Below, one piece after another: positions 15,477 through 24,731 of a DNA stretch of 38,739 bases. Under the pieces are notes generated by a model, which was given only the letters and a program-made list of their open reading frames with translations, did no database searches and was not told where the DNA came from. Origin of the DNA: Planctomycetota bacterium (GTDB taxonomy: Bacteria > Planctomycetota > Brocadiia > Brocadiales > Brocadiaceae). A program made the translations under genes and the position numbers. Each line of letters starts with the position of its first letter. Positions within the stretch are counted from its first letter, which is position 1. Location: positions 1-38,739 of the forward strand of contig JACPHJ010000169.1 in assembly GCA_016188675.1 (NCBI GenBank), in the 5' to 3' direction.

Positions 15477-16826
15477 TTATCTGTTTTTATCACTTCTTTT
15501 CTTGAAATAAAATGGCAACGATACCGCAATTGCGATAGCGGTTGCCGCTGCGACCTTCAACTCCACATGGAAAATCAACCAGCCACAAATCACCAATGCA
15601 AAGATGGGAATACAGTACCCGCCGGGTATTTTGTAACTTCTCTCCAACTCCGGCCTATATCTTCTCAACGCAACAACTGCCAGACAGGTGGGAATATACT
15701 GGAGTATGCTTACCATAACACTGGCTGCAATCAGATATTTAAAACTGCCTGTCAAGCTTAATAAAAGCGTTAAGGCCGTGTTGACTATAATAGCCACGTA
15801 GGGGGTGTGATGCACCGGATGTATTTTGGAAAATATTTTAGGGAAGAATCCGTCAACTGAAAGTACATATAGACTGCGCGGACTGGTCAGGGCAATGCCT
15901 GCATTAATGCCTCCTATAGAGAGCAAAGCCCCCACACCAATGATCACACCGCCTCCCGTTCCCATAAAATATCGCGCCGCATCAGCAAGCGGCTTATCCG
16001 ATGCGGCCAGTCCGGGAAACGTCCCTGTAGCTACAATCTGAATAACGATATACAACCCCGTTGCAATCATCAGCACAAGGAACAATACGCGCGGGATGTC
16101 CCGTTGAGGACGCCGCATCTCCTCTGCTGGTACCACGACAAATTCAAATCCAGTATAGGCATACAGCGCCACAATAGCCGCCGCATTAAAATTTCCGTCA
16201 AGAAATCCCCCCTGCACCCCCTTATTAAATGTGGGTAAGGAGGGATTATTCCCATGCATAAAAAACAATCCCACGCCAATGAAAATAAACAAAGACATGA
16301 GTTTGCCCACAGTAAAAAAATTGATTGTCTTGGCGCCCGGCTTCACACCAAAATAATTGATGGCGCTTAACACGATAATCAAACCGGCAAGGATTGTTTT
16401 ACTCAGCCATCCATTTCCTGTCGGCAGAAAATATTCCAGATAAAGCCCAAAACCGCTTGCAACCGAGGCCCATCCGATAATCGACGAAAGCCACATCATC
16501 CAGCCCACCAGAAAACCAACAAAAGGCCCGAATGCCTCCCTGGCATACAGGTATGCGCCGCCTGTCTTGCTATACATTCCCCCCATCTCTGCAAAACACA
16601 GGGAAATGATGAAACAAAGAACTCCGCAGAGGGGAAACACCCACAGAGCCGCATTACCTGCAAGATGGAAGAGTTGTCCCGGCAATAAAAAAATACCGGC
16701 GCCTACCACGCTATTTATCCCCAGACAGGCCACATCAAAAAAACTCATAGCGCGGGTAAGACCCGGATGCTGCGTATTTGACTGTTTTATCCGATGATCC
16801 ATAGATTCAGATTGACGATTGTCCAT
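15477..16826 (-). CDS. APC-superfamily amino-acid permease
   Basis: This 449-residue membrane protein has about 12 hydrophobic helices. It carries the APC signature in helix 1, 'GINSVVGAGIFLLPGQLF', where the GxG-x-GIF unwound segment binds substrate. Helix 6 carries 'ALYAYTGFEFVVVPAEEM', as in the amino acid/polyamine transporters. Substrate cannot be told from sequence; uptake or exchange of an amino acid across the inner membrane is expected. Length is normal for the family. A segment after helix 5 ('NPSLPTFNKGVQGGF') looks like an inserted repeat peptide. The gene stands alone on the minus strand. The ATG at 16826 has no good ribosome binding site. Confidence 0.88.
   Translation of the reverse strand: MDNRQSESMDHRIKQSNTQHPGLTRAMSFFDVACLGINSVVGAGIFLLPGQLFHLAGNAALWVFPLCGVLCFIISLCFAEMGGMYSKTGGAYLYAREAFGPFVGFLVGWMMWLSSIIGWASVASGFGLYLEYFLPTGNGWLSKTILAGLIIVLSAINYFGVKPGAKTINFFTVGKLMSLFIFIGVGLFFMHGNNPSLPTFNKGVQGGFLDGNFNAAAIVALYAYTGFEFVVVPAEEMRRPQRDIPRVLFLVLMIATGLYIVIQIVATGTFPGLAASDKPLADAARYFMGTGGGVIIGVGALLSIGGINAGIALTSPRSLYVLSVDGFFPKIFSKIHPVHHTPYVAIIVNTALTLLLSLTGSFKYLIAASVMVSILQYIPTCLAVVALRRYRPELERSYKIPGGYCIPIFALVICGWLIFHVELKVAAATAIAIAVSLPFYFKKRSDKNR
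16203..16248 (-). repeat. In-frame repeat insert in permease gene
   Basis: On the minus strand, AATCCCTCCTTACCC and TTTAATAAGGGGG, then a CAGGGGGGATT word, encode 'NPSLPTFNKGVQGGF'. This C-run/G-run composition matches dispersed repeat DNA. It lies in an extramembrane loop, so the transporter may tolerate it. Confidence 0.5.
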
Positions 16827-16844
16827 TACACTATATAATTAATC

Positions 16845-16950
16845 GGAAGTAAGAAGCAAGAGGCATGAAGCGAGAAGCAAGTGTATAAACCATGCGAAAC
16901 TCTTGTCTCTGACTTCTCGCTTCTTGCTTCCAGTTGCTTTCTGCTTCTTT
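16845..16950. repeat. Dispersed GAAGCAAGAGG-type repeat between permease and lipoprotein
   Basis: The divergent intergenic region carries iterated AGAAGCAAG words on the plus strand (16845-16880) and their complement (about 16911-16950), forming loose inverted arms. The 16-mer GCAAGAGGCATGAAGC at 16856-16871 recurs inside the propeller gene. Confidence 0.6.
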
Positions 16951-16996
16951 AATTACATAACTTACACAGTATCTCTTTAAAAAGAAAAGGATTTTT

Positions 16997-17938
16997 ATGG
17001 CACATTTAAAAAAACAAACGTCTATCCTGGTTTCTATTGTATTGCTTTTTTTCTGTTGTACCATTGGGTGCGGCAAAAAAGAATCCGGCACTCAACCAAC
17101 GACACAGCATGCCGCCTCCATCAATCTGGAAGGGGAAATGCCGTCAGTCCATAAAAAATCGATGGTAGACGCAGAAATTGAAAAAAACAAAAAACTGCTG
17201 GAGTCTGACCCAAACGACGCAAAAATCCATTATAATTTAGGTTTGCTTTACTACGAAAAGGGCATGTTCGACGAATCGCTGACCGCTTACAAAAAGGCAT
17301 CGGAACTCAACCCGGCGATGGTGGAACCCCTTGTTGGACAAGGGAATATCCTCAATAAAAAAGGAAAACCGGACGAAGCAATTTCCCTCTTTCAAAAGGC
17401 TATCGATGTCGACTCCCATTACGCCGAGGCATACGAAGGGCTGGGGCTCGTTTACATCCATAAGAAACAGGAGGAAGATGCAACGAAATCATTTCAAAAG
17501 GCTATTGGCCTGAATCCGGGTCTTGTGAACTCACGATACAATCTGGGCATCCTCTATGCAAAAAAGGCGCAATTCAACGAGGCTATAACAGAATGGACGA
17601 AGGCCTTGGAAATTAACCCTCAGAAGACAGAGATTTATTATAATCTGGGTATTGCCTATACAAAAATCAATAAATTCGATGACGCCATTTCTGTTTGGCA
17701 AAAGGCATTAACGATACGTCCCGACATGGCAACCTTTCACTACAATATTGGGCTGGCATATAAGGAAAAGGGAGACTTTGACACTGCAGAGACGTCTCTC
17801 AATAAGACGCTTGAGGTTGACCCTGACTTTGTTGACGTACACAAGGTGCTGGAAGAAGTATATCGTGCCAAGGGAATGCTTGGCGATGCAGACCGCGAGG
17901 GTGAAATCTACAAAAGCAAGTCCAGCCCGCACCACTGA
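16997..17938 (+). CDS. TPR-repeat lipoprotein
   Basis: This is a 313-residue protein with a lipoprotein signal: basic 'HLKKQ', a hydrophobic core, and 'TIGC' with C25 as the likely lipidated cysteine. After a short linker come about seven 34-residue TPR units (from residue about 74), with consensus features such as 'YNLGLLYYEKGMFDESLTAY'. TPR lipoproteins act as scaffolds in the periplasm or at the outer membrane. The ribosome binding site 'AAAAGGA' precedes the ATG by six bases. The anmK gene starts six bases after its stop, so the two form an operon, which hints at a cell-wall-related scaffold role; that link is inference. Confidence 0.88.
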   Translation: MAHLKKQTSILVSIVLLFFCCTIGCGKKESGTQPTTQHAASINLEGEMPSVHKKSMVDAEIEKNKKLLESDPNDAKIHYNLGLLYYEKGMFDESLTAYKKASELNPAMVEPLVGQGNILNKKGKPDEAISLFQKAIDVDSHYAEAYEGLGLVYIHKKQEEDATKSFQKAIGLNPGLVNSRYNLGILYAKKAQFNEAITEWTKALEINPQKTEIYYNLGIAYTKINKFDDAISVWQKALTIRPDMATFHYNIGLAYKEKGDFDTAETSLNKTLEVDPDFVDVHKVLEEVYRAKGMLGDADREGEIYKSKSSPHH

Positions 17939-17944
17939 AACTAA

Positions 17945-19237
17945 ATGTTAAATGAACTCCTGCAGTTACAGCACAAAGACCCAAAAAAGGTCATTGGCCT
18001 CATGTCGGGAACATCGGCAGACGGCATAGACGCCTGTCTTGTGGAAATCTCTGGAAACGGCATACATACGAAAATAAACATACTCGCCTTCGAAACCTAC
18101 ACTTTTGAAGAGACCACACGCACGGCGATCCTCGATACCTGTAACCCCGAAACAGGTGCGGTTGACAAGGTTTGCCAGCTAAACTTTCATCTCGGAAAGT
18201 TATTTGCAAATGCAGCTAAATCTATTGCAAATAAGGCTCGCATTCCCATCAAAGATGTTGACCTTATTGGCTCGCACGGGCAGACGATCTACCATCTCCC
18301 CGATAAAACAACCATAAAAAAATCAGAAATCAGAGTTCAGAAGTCAGAAGCTGGAAGTCAGAAGCCAGATATCAGAAATAATAATTTTGAAGAAAAAACA
18401 TTGGATTTACCGAATATTCGGTCTACACTTCAAATTGGCGAGCCTTCCGTCATTGCCCAGGAAACGGGCGTTACGACAGTCGCCGACTTCAGGCCGAGAG
18501 ATATGGCGGCAGGAGGGCAGGGGGCGCCGCTCGTGCCCTATGTAGATTTCATCCTTTTTAGAAACCAGGAGAAGGGTCGTGCCTTGCAAAATATCGGGGG
18601 AATTGCCAATGTTACCGTCCTGCCACAGAATTGTAGTATCAATGAAGTCATCGCCTTCGACACGGGACCCGGCAATATGATAATTGACCGTATTACAGAT
18701 ATTGTCACAAACAATGCATCTCACTTTGACGATGGCGGCAAACTCGCTGCAAAGGGAAGTGTTAACGACAATCTTCTGACCTCTCTCCTTTCGCATCCTT
18801 ATCTGTCAAAACCACCGCCAAAAACCACAGGACGTGAAGAATTTGGGAAATCTTTTGCAGATAATCTTTACAGAGACGCCACACATTCCGGAATTAAAGG
18901 CCTGGATATTTTAACGACGGTTACGGCATTTACGGCACATACTATTGCAGACAGCTATAAACAATGGATTTTGCCCAAACACCAACTGTCTGAGATAATA
19001 ATTTCAGGGGGCGGAAGCCATAATAATACCCTTATAAAATTTCTCAGACAATATATCAATCCCACAATTCAGATACATACCATTGACAAATTCGGTATCT
19101 CCCCCAGTGCCAAGGAAGCCCTTGCCTTTGCCATCCTTGCAAATGAAACAATTTCCGGGAATCCCAACAATGTCCCCAGCGCTACAGGGGCGAGGGAGGC
19201 AGTTATTATGGGAAAGATTATACCCGGCAAGTTATAA
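17945..19237 (+). CDS. anmK: Anhydro-N-acetylmuramic acid kinase
   Basis: AnmK hydrolyses the 1,6-anhydro bond of anhydro-MurNAc and phosphorylates it to MurNAc-6-phosphate in peptidoglycan recycling, in the cytoplasm. Diagnostic motifs are present: 'VIGLMSGTSADGIDACLV' (about 16-33), 'IGSHGQT' (108-114), 'TLQIGEPSVIA', 'ADFRPRDMAAGGQGAPLVP', 'NIGGIANVT' and 'FDTGPGNMIID'. At 430 residues it is about 60 longer than usual. About 30 extra residues lie between 'IYHLPD' and 'STLQIGEP' and contain a repeat-like peptide ('KSEIRVQKSEAGSQKPDI'). Active-site motifs are intact, so it is probably functional. It is co-transcribed with the upstream TPR lipoprotein. Confidence 0.95.
   Translation: MLNELLQLQHKDPKKVIGLMSGTSADGIDACLVEISGNGIHTKINILAFETYTFEETTRTAILDTCNPETGAVDKVCQLNFHLGKLFANAAKSIANKARIPIKDVDLIGSHGQTIYHLPDKTTIKKSEIRVQKSEAGSQKPDIRNNNFEEKTLDLPNIRSTLQIGEPSVIAQETGVTTVADFRPRDMAAGGQGAPLVPYVDFILFRNQEKGRALQNIGGIANVTVLPQNCSINEVIAFDTGPGNMIIDRITDIVTNNASHFDDGGKLAAKGSVNDNLLTSLLSHPYLSKPPPKTTGREEFGKSFADNLYRDATHSGIKGLDILTTVTAFTAHTIADSYKQWILPKHQLSEIIISGGGSHNNTLIKFLRQYINPTIQIHTIDKFGISPSAKEALAFAILANETISGNPNNVPSATGAREAVIMGKIIPGKL
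18320..18380 (+). repeat. In-frame repeat insert in anmK
   Basis: Iterated AGAAGTCAGAAG words encode a charged peptide inside AnmK at about residues 126-145. The sequence style matches the AGAAGC-type intergenic repeat at 16845-16950. The frame is maintained and the conserved motifs on both sides are undisturbed. Confidence 0.65.
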
Positions 19238-19274
19238 AGATTCTTCTCTTGTTGTTTAAAGCCATCAAGTAGCC

Positions 19275-19649
19275 TTATACTGCTATTTCCAGGTTTATTT
19301 TCTCGTATTCGACCATTGGCATAGACTCTTTACGTCCAACCGTCTTTCTTCTCATACTTATTAACCCCAGTTCTTCTAATATGCCGAGGTCTGTTATTAT
19401 GCTTTTAATATCCCTTTTCGTTAGCCTTTTAAGTTCCTGAATGCTTTTTGGCTGTTTTTCTTTGATAATGTGCAGCAATTCGATCCTTTTGGGAGTAATA
19501 GCCTTCCTGAACCCCTTTATACTCTCGAAATAGACAGCCCTTTCCTCTTTTACTTCCTCTCCTCTCTCTAGTGCCTCACCGGCTTTGACAAAGTCGTCTA
19601 ATACTTCTTTTGTGCGTTTTATCCCTAGCTTAATCCTCTTAACTTTCAT
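19275..19649 (-). CDS. TumA-like HTH antitoxin (HVO_A0114-type)
   Basis: This 124-residue protein has the pattern of the HVO_A0114-type winged-helix regulators. 'FESIKGFRKAITPKRIELL' is followed by 'SIQELKRLTKRDIKSIITDL' (helix-turn-helix) and 'LEELGLI'. In TumE-TumA-type modules this protein is the antitoxin and autorepressor. Its ATG overlaps the stop of the upstream toxin gene by four bases (ATGA), so the two are translationally coupled, toxin first. The N-terminal 45 residues are highly charged and likely bind the toxin. Confidence 0.75.
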   Translation of the reverse strand: MKVKRIKLGIKRTKEVLDDFVKAGEALERGEEVKEERAVYFESIKGFRKAITPKRIELLHIIKEKQPKSIQELKRLTKRDIKSIITDLGILEELGLISMRRKTVGRKESMPMVEYEKINLEIAV

Positions 19650-19933
19650 AATCTCCCCTCTTTATACCTTTCAATATCCTTATAAAAGTCCTCTGCAAGC
19701 TTTTTTAACCCTTTAAATACGTATCCCTCGACTTTATCACCATAATGCCTGTGGTCTCCTTTCCCTTCAGCATTGTCATAACCAATAACCCGCTTCCCTT
19801 CCACTATGTAAACAAGCGAATATTTATAACCATGCGGTTTATCAAAAGAAGGATTTATCCGCCACATCTTGACCTCAATAATATTGCCGGTATCCTCTCT
19901 AACCTTAACATGCCTTACAAGTTTACCTTTCAC
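19646..19933 (-). CDS. TumE/DUF6516-type toxin
   Basis: The protein is 95 residues and matches the TumE (DUF6516) family along its length: 'VREDTGNIIEVKMWRI', 'HGYKYSLVYIVEGKRVIGYD', 'GKGDHRHYGD' and a C-terminal 'FYKDIERYKEG'. The conserved GKGDHRH patch probably forms the active site, although the family's target is not known to me. The start is GTG at 19933; no ribosome binding site precedes it, and the predicted -10 element lies only seven bases upstream. Toxin-before-antitoxin order with an ATGA overlap is usual for this family. Confidence 0.8.
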   Translation of the reverse strand: MKGKLVRHVKVREDTGNIIEVKMWRINPSFDKPHGYKYSLVYIVEGKRVIGYDNAEGKGDHRHYGDKVEGYVFKGLKKLAEDFYKDIERYKEGRL

Positions 19934-19937
19934 TGCT

Positions 19938-19970
19938 GGTATAATATACCACTTATTATTTATTTGTCAA
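19938..19970 (-). promoter_or_regulatory. Promoter with overlapping palindromic operator for the TumE/TumA pair
   Basis: On the minus strand TTGACA (19965-19970) is followed after 18 bases by TATTAT (19941-19946); TATATT with a 16-base gap is an alternative. The -10 lies within a perfect 13-base palindrome, GGTATAATATACC (19938-19950), a natural site for autorepression by the HTH antitoxin. The predicted transcript would start almost at the GTG, suggesting a leaderless message. Confidence 0.6.
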
Positions 19971-19975
19971 ACTAA

Positions 19976-20369
19976 CAATCTTATGAAACACTCCAAAACA
20001 ACCTGTCTCATTCCCCGTTTTATCTCAGGTCTTTATCACCTTCTTAAAATCAAAAATAATCGCCAAAAAGCATAATAAGAACACGTCAAAAATAGAAACA
20101 CCTTAAACACCGCAAATATTCTGGTAAAATCAAAGAAAATAGAAAAGACAAAAACAGGTAAAAAGACTTTGTTATCCCCTCTACTATTTTCTTGATAAAT
20201 ATTTCTTATCTTTTTATACTTATTAATAATAAAAACAAGCCACAGGGGTTATTTGATAAAGTACGATGGAAACCTTCTTTATCTCTGCTAAAAAGGCAGT
20301 ATCGAGGATGTTTTTATTTTTCTGTGGTAAATTTTGACAATATAATTTTTTAACCAAAAGGGTCAGCGC
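19976..20369. other. AT-rich intergenic region upstream of protease gene
   Basis: The 394-base gap between the divergent toxin and protease genes is very A+T rich. No ORF, RNA gene or strong hairpin is visible. It must hold the protease promoter, but several TATAAT-like words make any choice arbitrary. Confidence 0.5.
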
Positions 20370-23300
20370 ATGAAATCAAAATCAATGTCCAGATATTTAC
20401 TGATTACATTCCTCTCCTTATTTTCTGTTTCCTGCCTTTTCATCCTCCTTAACAAAACCTTCGGACTGGAACCTCGTTTTGAAAAACGCACGGAAAAAGA
20501 CGACACCACTTACAAATTTCGCCTGACGGGAATTGTCAGTTCTTACGTAAACAGGCTGTATGTAGACCCCGAACGCATTAAAACCGTAGAAATGCTCAAA
20601 GAGGCGCTTTCGTGGGAGGAAAGGGTCATACCGGAGGTATTAACCGATTTTACAGAAAACACCAATACCGAAACTGTAACGGTAGATGATGTCTCGAAAA
20701 CATACGACCTGTCCAAAATCCGCCGTTCCAAAGATATGGTCGAAATTCTCCAGGATTCCCTAACTTTCATCAACACGTACCGCCAGACCAACGAGGCCAC
20801 CACTGCAAACGATATAGAATACACCGCAATCAACGGCATGCTAACACAGCTTGACCCTCATTCGATTATCCTGCCTCCGAAGGAGTTCAATGAATTCAAG
20901 ATCGGCACTACCGGAAAATTTGGCGGACTGGGCATGGTAGTCGGACTGCGGGATGGCATACTGACGGTAATCTCACCAATCGAAGGCACTCCCGCAGTAA
21001 GGGCTGGAATGAAGGCCGGAGACAAGATTATAGAAATTGACGGGGAGTCTACCATCAACATGAACCTTACAGAATCTGTTGGAAAATTACGCGGAGACCC
21101 CGGAACAGAGGTTGTCCTTTCGGTCTTAACGGAAAAGGCTGCACAACCAAAGCAGGTCACTTTAAAACGCGAAATCATTGCCATACCGACTGTCGAATCT
21201 GCATCTCTGGATAACGGTCTGGGCTATATAAAAATAAGAAATTTCCAGGACGATACCTCTCAGTGTCTCAACGAGCACCTGAAACGTTTGAAGACAACCA
21301 ATAATAAAATAAAAGGATTGATCATCGACCTGCGTAATAATTCCGGCGGGCTGCTGGATCAGGCTATAGAGGTTGCAGATAAATTTCTAGATAAAGGCCC
21401 TATCGTTGTAACGGTCGGCCCCAGCGGACACCCACGAGAGATACAGGAATCCAGAAAAACAGATACTGACGAAGACCCTTATCCTATTGTAGTGCTTGTT
21501 GATGCAGGAAGCGCCTCTGGCGCTGAAATTGTCGCCGGGGCGCTCAAGGAAAATAACCGCGCCGTAATTACAGGAGACAGAAGTTTTGGCAAGGGTTCCG
21601 TACAACAACTCATTGAACTTATGGATGGTTCGGCGCTAAAGTTAACTATTGCCAAATACCTTACTCCCTTGTTCACCGATATTCAATCAGTCGGTATTAC
21701 CCCGGACATCAAGCTCATTCCTGTAACGGCAACGAAAGACAACATTAATCTTTTCCGCGGCATTGTCGCCCTTCGCGAAGAAGACCTTAAACAGCACCTC
21801 GATGAACACCCAAAAGGCGAGACCCCTTTTGCCACCATTAAATATTTCTTAGAAACAAAGGAAAAGGAGAAAACTGAAGAACCGGAAGAAGAGGCGGGAG
21901 ACCCTTATAAACTGCCTGATTTTAATACAGACTTTCACGTCCTTTTCGCCAAGAAATTACTCCTCAATACCACCTCATCGGAGCGTGAAGCTTTTCTGCA
22001 AAACTCTCTCTCCATCATAGACGAAACAACCAGAGCAGAGGAAGAGAAGATCGCCAATGCCCTTCAAAAATTAGACATCAACTGGTCCGCCGGCGCCGGC
22101 GCTGGTACCTTAAAATCAACGGTTTCTTATTCTACCAGCCCGGCAAACGGAAAGGCCCGGGCCGGTGAAAAGATTACCCTTACAGTGAGCGTGGCAAATA
22201 CCGGAGAAGTGCCCCTGTATCAATTGAGAGGAATCTCGTCGAGCAAAAATGGCCTCTTCGACAAACTCGAGTTTATCATGGGGAAGATTGACAAGGGCGC
22301 AGCTAAATCGTATTCAACAACGGTTGAAATCCCAAAAAATTCACTGGATAGAGAAGACGAAGTAAGCATAAAGTTCGAAGAATTGAATCATAATAACCCG
22401 AAGGATATTAAACTTAATATTCTTACAGAGGCATTACCCCGGCCACTTTTTGCCTATTCCTATCAGATTCTTGACAACGCAAAGAACTCACCAAAAAACA
22501 ACGGAGACGGATTAATTCAGACAGGCGAGGATATCGATCTGCTGGTATTCGTAAAAAACGTTGGCGATGGTCCGGCGGAAAAGAATGTAGTTACCTTAAA
22601 AAACCTGAGTAACAAAGAAATTTTTATAAAAAATGGCCGTGCAGAAATCGGGCTATTAAATCCGGGAGAAATGAAAGAAGTAAAACTATCCTTTTTTGTA
22701 AAAGAAACGCTGTCATCGGACAAGTTCAATATGGATATGATCGTCACCGATTCTATTTTCGGGACGTTCCTATCCAATAAACTTACCTTCCCTATAACCC
22801 CGAACAAGAACAAATTAACACAGACTTCCAGCATCCTAAAGATAGGCAGAAACCACACACCGCTTTACAGCGGGATGTCTTTTAATTCCACCATATTATC
22901 AATGATGAAGGAAGGAACCATTTTAATATCCGACGCAAAAAATCCAGACTGGTTCCGCATTACGCTGCCAGACAACCGGCACGGCTGGATCTCTGCAAAA
23001 GAAGCCGTTGAATCAAATGGCGCTGAAAACAAACCGAGCACTTTAGAACCCTTTATGCAACGGACACCCCCAACGATTGCCCTGAGCAAATCCTTATCGA
23101 ATATATTATTCGGAAATGATCGGCTGCCGCTGTCCGCAGTCATAGAAGACGACGTATGCGTAAAACATGCCTATATCCTCATCAACAACGATAAGGTTTA
23201 TTACAAGTCCAATAAGACTGCGACACCCAAAGAGCAGACCAGACTCGAAATCAACACGGACGTTCCGCTCAAGGAAGGTCCTAATGTAGTAACGATTGTC

Positions 23301-23378
23301 GCACGCGATGACCAGGACATGATTACCATCAAATCCTTTGTGGCAACGAGGGCTATAACCGTTGCAAAAGGACCATAA
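20370..23378 (+). CDS. C-terminal processing peptidase (S41) with PDZ and long C-terminal extension
   Basis: This 1,002-residue exported protease has an N-terminal signal or membrane anchor (about 8-27). A PDZ domain follows (about 178-255; 'FGGLGMVV', 'GTPAVRAGMKAGDKIIEIDG'). The S41 peptidase core has 'GLIIDLRNNSGG', catalytic S383 in 'GSASGAE' and K408 in 'FGKGS', 25 residues apart as in Prc/CtpA. Typical CtpA proteins are 400-450 residues. Here residues from about 570 on add two CARDB-like beta domains ('NTGEVPLYQLRG', 'VKNVGDGPAEKN'), an SH3-like domain (about 825-880; 'WFRITLPDNRHGWI') and a final beta domain. Expected role: cleaving C-termini of periplasmic or envelope proteins, with the extra domains for substrate or wall binding. 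The nearest upstream purine run is 'AAAAGGG'. Confidence 0.9.
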   Translation: MKSKSMSRYLLITFLSLFSVSCLFILLNKTFGLEPRFEKRTEKDDTTYKFRLTGIVSSYVNRLYVDPERIKTVEMLKEALSWEERVIPEVLTDFTENTNTETVTVDDVSKTYDLSKIRRSKDMVEILQDSLTFINTYRQTNEATTANDIEYTAINGMLTQLDPHSIILPPKEFNEFKIGTTGKFGGLGMVVGLRDGILTVISPIEGTPAVRAGMKAGDKIIEIDGESTINMNLTESVGKLRGDPGTEVVLSVLTEKAAQPKQVTLKREIIAIPTVESASLDNGLGYIKIRNFQDDTSQCLNEHLKRLKTTNNKIKGLIIDLRNNSGGLLDQAIEVADKFLDKGPIVVTVGPSGHPREIQESRKTDTDEDPYPIVVLVDAGSASGAEIVAGALKENNRAVITGDRSFGKGSVQQLIELMDGSALKLTIAKYLTPLFTDIQSVGITPDIKLIPVTATKDNINLFRGIVALREEDLKQHLDEHPKGETPFATIKYFLETKEKEKTEEPEEEAGDPYKLPDFNTDFHVLFAKKLLLNTTSSEREAFLQNSLSIIDETTRAEEEKIANALQKLDINWSAGAGAGTLKSTVSYSTSPANGKARAGEKITLTVSVANTGEVPLYQLRGISSSKNGLFDKLEFIMGKIDKGAAKSYSTTVEIPKNSLDREDEVSIKFEELNHNNPKDIKLNILTEALPRPLFAYSYQILDNAKNSPKNNGDGLIQTGEDIDLLVFVKNVGDGPAEKNVVTLKNLSNKEIFIKNGRAEIGLLNPGEMKEVKLSFFVKETLSSDKFNMDMIVTDSIFGTFLSNKLTFPITPNKNKLTQTSSILKIGRNHTPLYSGMSFNSTILSMMKEGTILISDAKNPDWFRITLPDNRHGWISAKEAVESNGAENKPSTLEPFMQRTPPTIALSKSLSNILFGNDRLPLSAVIEDDVCVKHAYILINNDKVYYKSNKTATPKEQTRLEINTDVPLKEGPNVVTIVARDDQDMITIKSFVATRAITVAKGP

Positions 23379-23419
23379 ATCCATTTTAACGGTGAGGAGC
23401 TTTAAATTGGTTTTATTTT

Positions 23420-23489
23420 ACACACCCCTACCCCTCTCAAGAGGGGAATTGAAGAAGTCCCCTCCTGGTAGGGGTGGGGGTGGGTTTGT
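23420..23489. repeat. Dispersed C/G-run inverted repeat
   Basis: Between the convergent protease and sat genes, CCCCTACCCCTCTCAAGAGG is followed by the inverse-type word CCCCTCCTGGTAGGGGTGGG. The two arms fold on each other and lie where both genes end, so they could also slow transcription from both sides. No T-run tail is present. Confidence 0.55.
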
Positions 23490-23555
23490 TAACAAAAGAT
23501 CGAAATTTCTATCAATCCCTACACCACAGGTTGCTGCAAAAAAGATGCAGAATGC

Positions 23556-24725
23556 CTATTTTAATTTTTGATAATATTCGCTCAGCACCTTCGCCACTTC
23601 CGGCCTTGTAAAGGTAGGCGGCGGGGCTTGTCCCGCGCCAAGCATCTTGCGAACTTCCGTCCCGCTTAAAATGACGTGATTGGACGAGTCATGCGGACAC
23701 GTCTTATATGAAGCCATACCGTTGCATGACTTACAGTAAAATGTATGGTCGAAAAATAATGGTGTAATGCCTATTTCCGGCGGGTCAAATTCATCAAAGA
23801 TATAATGCGCATCAAATGTCCCATAATAACTGCCAACCCCGGCGTGATCCCGACCCACAATAAAATGCGTACATCCGTAATTTTTTCTCACCAGGGCATG
23901 AAAGATCGCCTCTCTCGGACCGGCATACCTCATAGCAGCAGGGAAAACTGACAACATGGCCCTATCTTTGGGATAGTATTTTTCCAAAAGAACTTCGTAA
24001 CTTTTAATCCTTACATCGGCGGGGATATCATCACTTTTTGTATCTCCCACAAGGGGGTGCAGAAGTATGGCATCCACTATCTCCAGGGCGCACTTCTGGA
24101 TATATTCGTGCGCACGATGCACGGGATTACGAGTCTGGAATCCAACCACGCGCCTCCATCCCTTTTTTACGAATATTTCTCTGGTCTCAGACGGATCCTG
24201 CCTGTATGTTATAAAATTACCGGGTTTTGCCCTATTTACCACGCTTATCTTACCACCAAGCAGATATTCACCCATCTTGCAAACATAATCCACGCCCGGA
24301 TGCTTTGCATCGTCTGTGCCATAAACTTCTAAAGATTCCTTCTGCTTGTCGTGGTGAAAAATTTCTTCCAAATGCAGAATCGCAACCACCTCGCCAGCCT
24401 GATCCACGAGGGCAACATCTTTTCCAGGCTTGAGTCCTTCAATCTTTTCTTTTGTTGCAGAAATTACAATTGGAATCGACCATGGCAAACCGTTAGCTAA
24501 CCGCATATTGTCCACCACGTTGTCATAATCTGCCTTGCACATGAATCCCTCCAGAGGGCTCATAGCTCCGACTGCAATCATATCAAGATCCGACATCTCC
24601 CTCGAATTAAGCTGGATTTTTTTCATATCATAGTGTGTGGCCTTATCCAGCAGAGCTTCCCGTTCCTCTGTAGAAACGATCCTATGTATAAGCTTCCCCC
24701 CATGAGGGTCAATATTTTTAACCAT
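23556..24725 (-). CDS. sat: Sulfate adenylyltransferase (ATP sulfurylase)
   Basis: The 389-residue enzyme interconverts sulfate plus ATP and APS plus pyrophosphate. The signature motifs are intact: '[12 protein letters not shown]' (197-208) for substrate binding and 'GRDHAGVG' (291-298). A Cys cluster with C331, C334 and C343 ('[15 protein letters not shown]') matches the zinc-site region of bacterial and archaeal Sat. Length is normal for the homo-oligomeric Sat without APS kinase. It lies six bases after aprB and is the last gene of aprA-aprB-sat. In the reverse direction the same trio would oxidise sulfite to sulfate and make ATP; the sequence does not show which direction is used. Confidence 0.95.
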   Translation of the reverse strand: MVKNIDPHGGKLIHRIVSTEEREALLDKATHYDMKKIQLNSREMSDLDMIAVGAMSPLEGFMCKADYDNVVDNMRLANGLPWSIPIVISATKEKIEGLKPGKDVALVDQAGEVVAILHLEEIFHHDKQKESLEVYGTDDAKHPGVDYVCKMGEYLLGGKISVVNRAKPGNFITYRQDPSETREIFVKKGWRRVVGFQTRNPVHRAHEYIQKCALEIVDAILLHPLVGDTKSDDIPADVRIKSYEVLLEKYYPKDRAMLSVFPAAMRYAGPREAIFHALVRKNYGCTHFIVGRDHAGVGSYYGTFDAHYIFDEFDPPEIGITPLFFDHTFYCKSCNGMASYKTCPHDSSNHVILSGTEVRKMLGAGQAPPPTFTRPEVAKVLSEYYQKLK

Positions 24726-24731
24726 CTTTCA

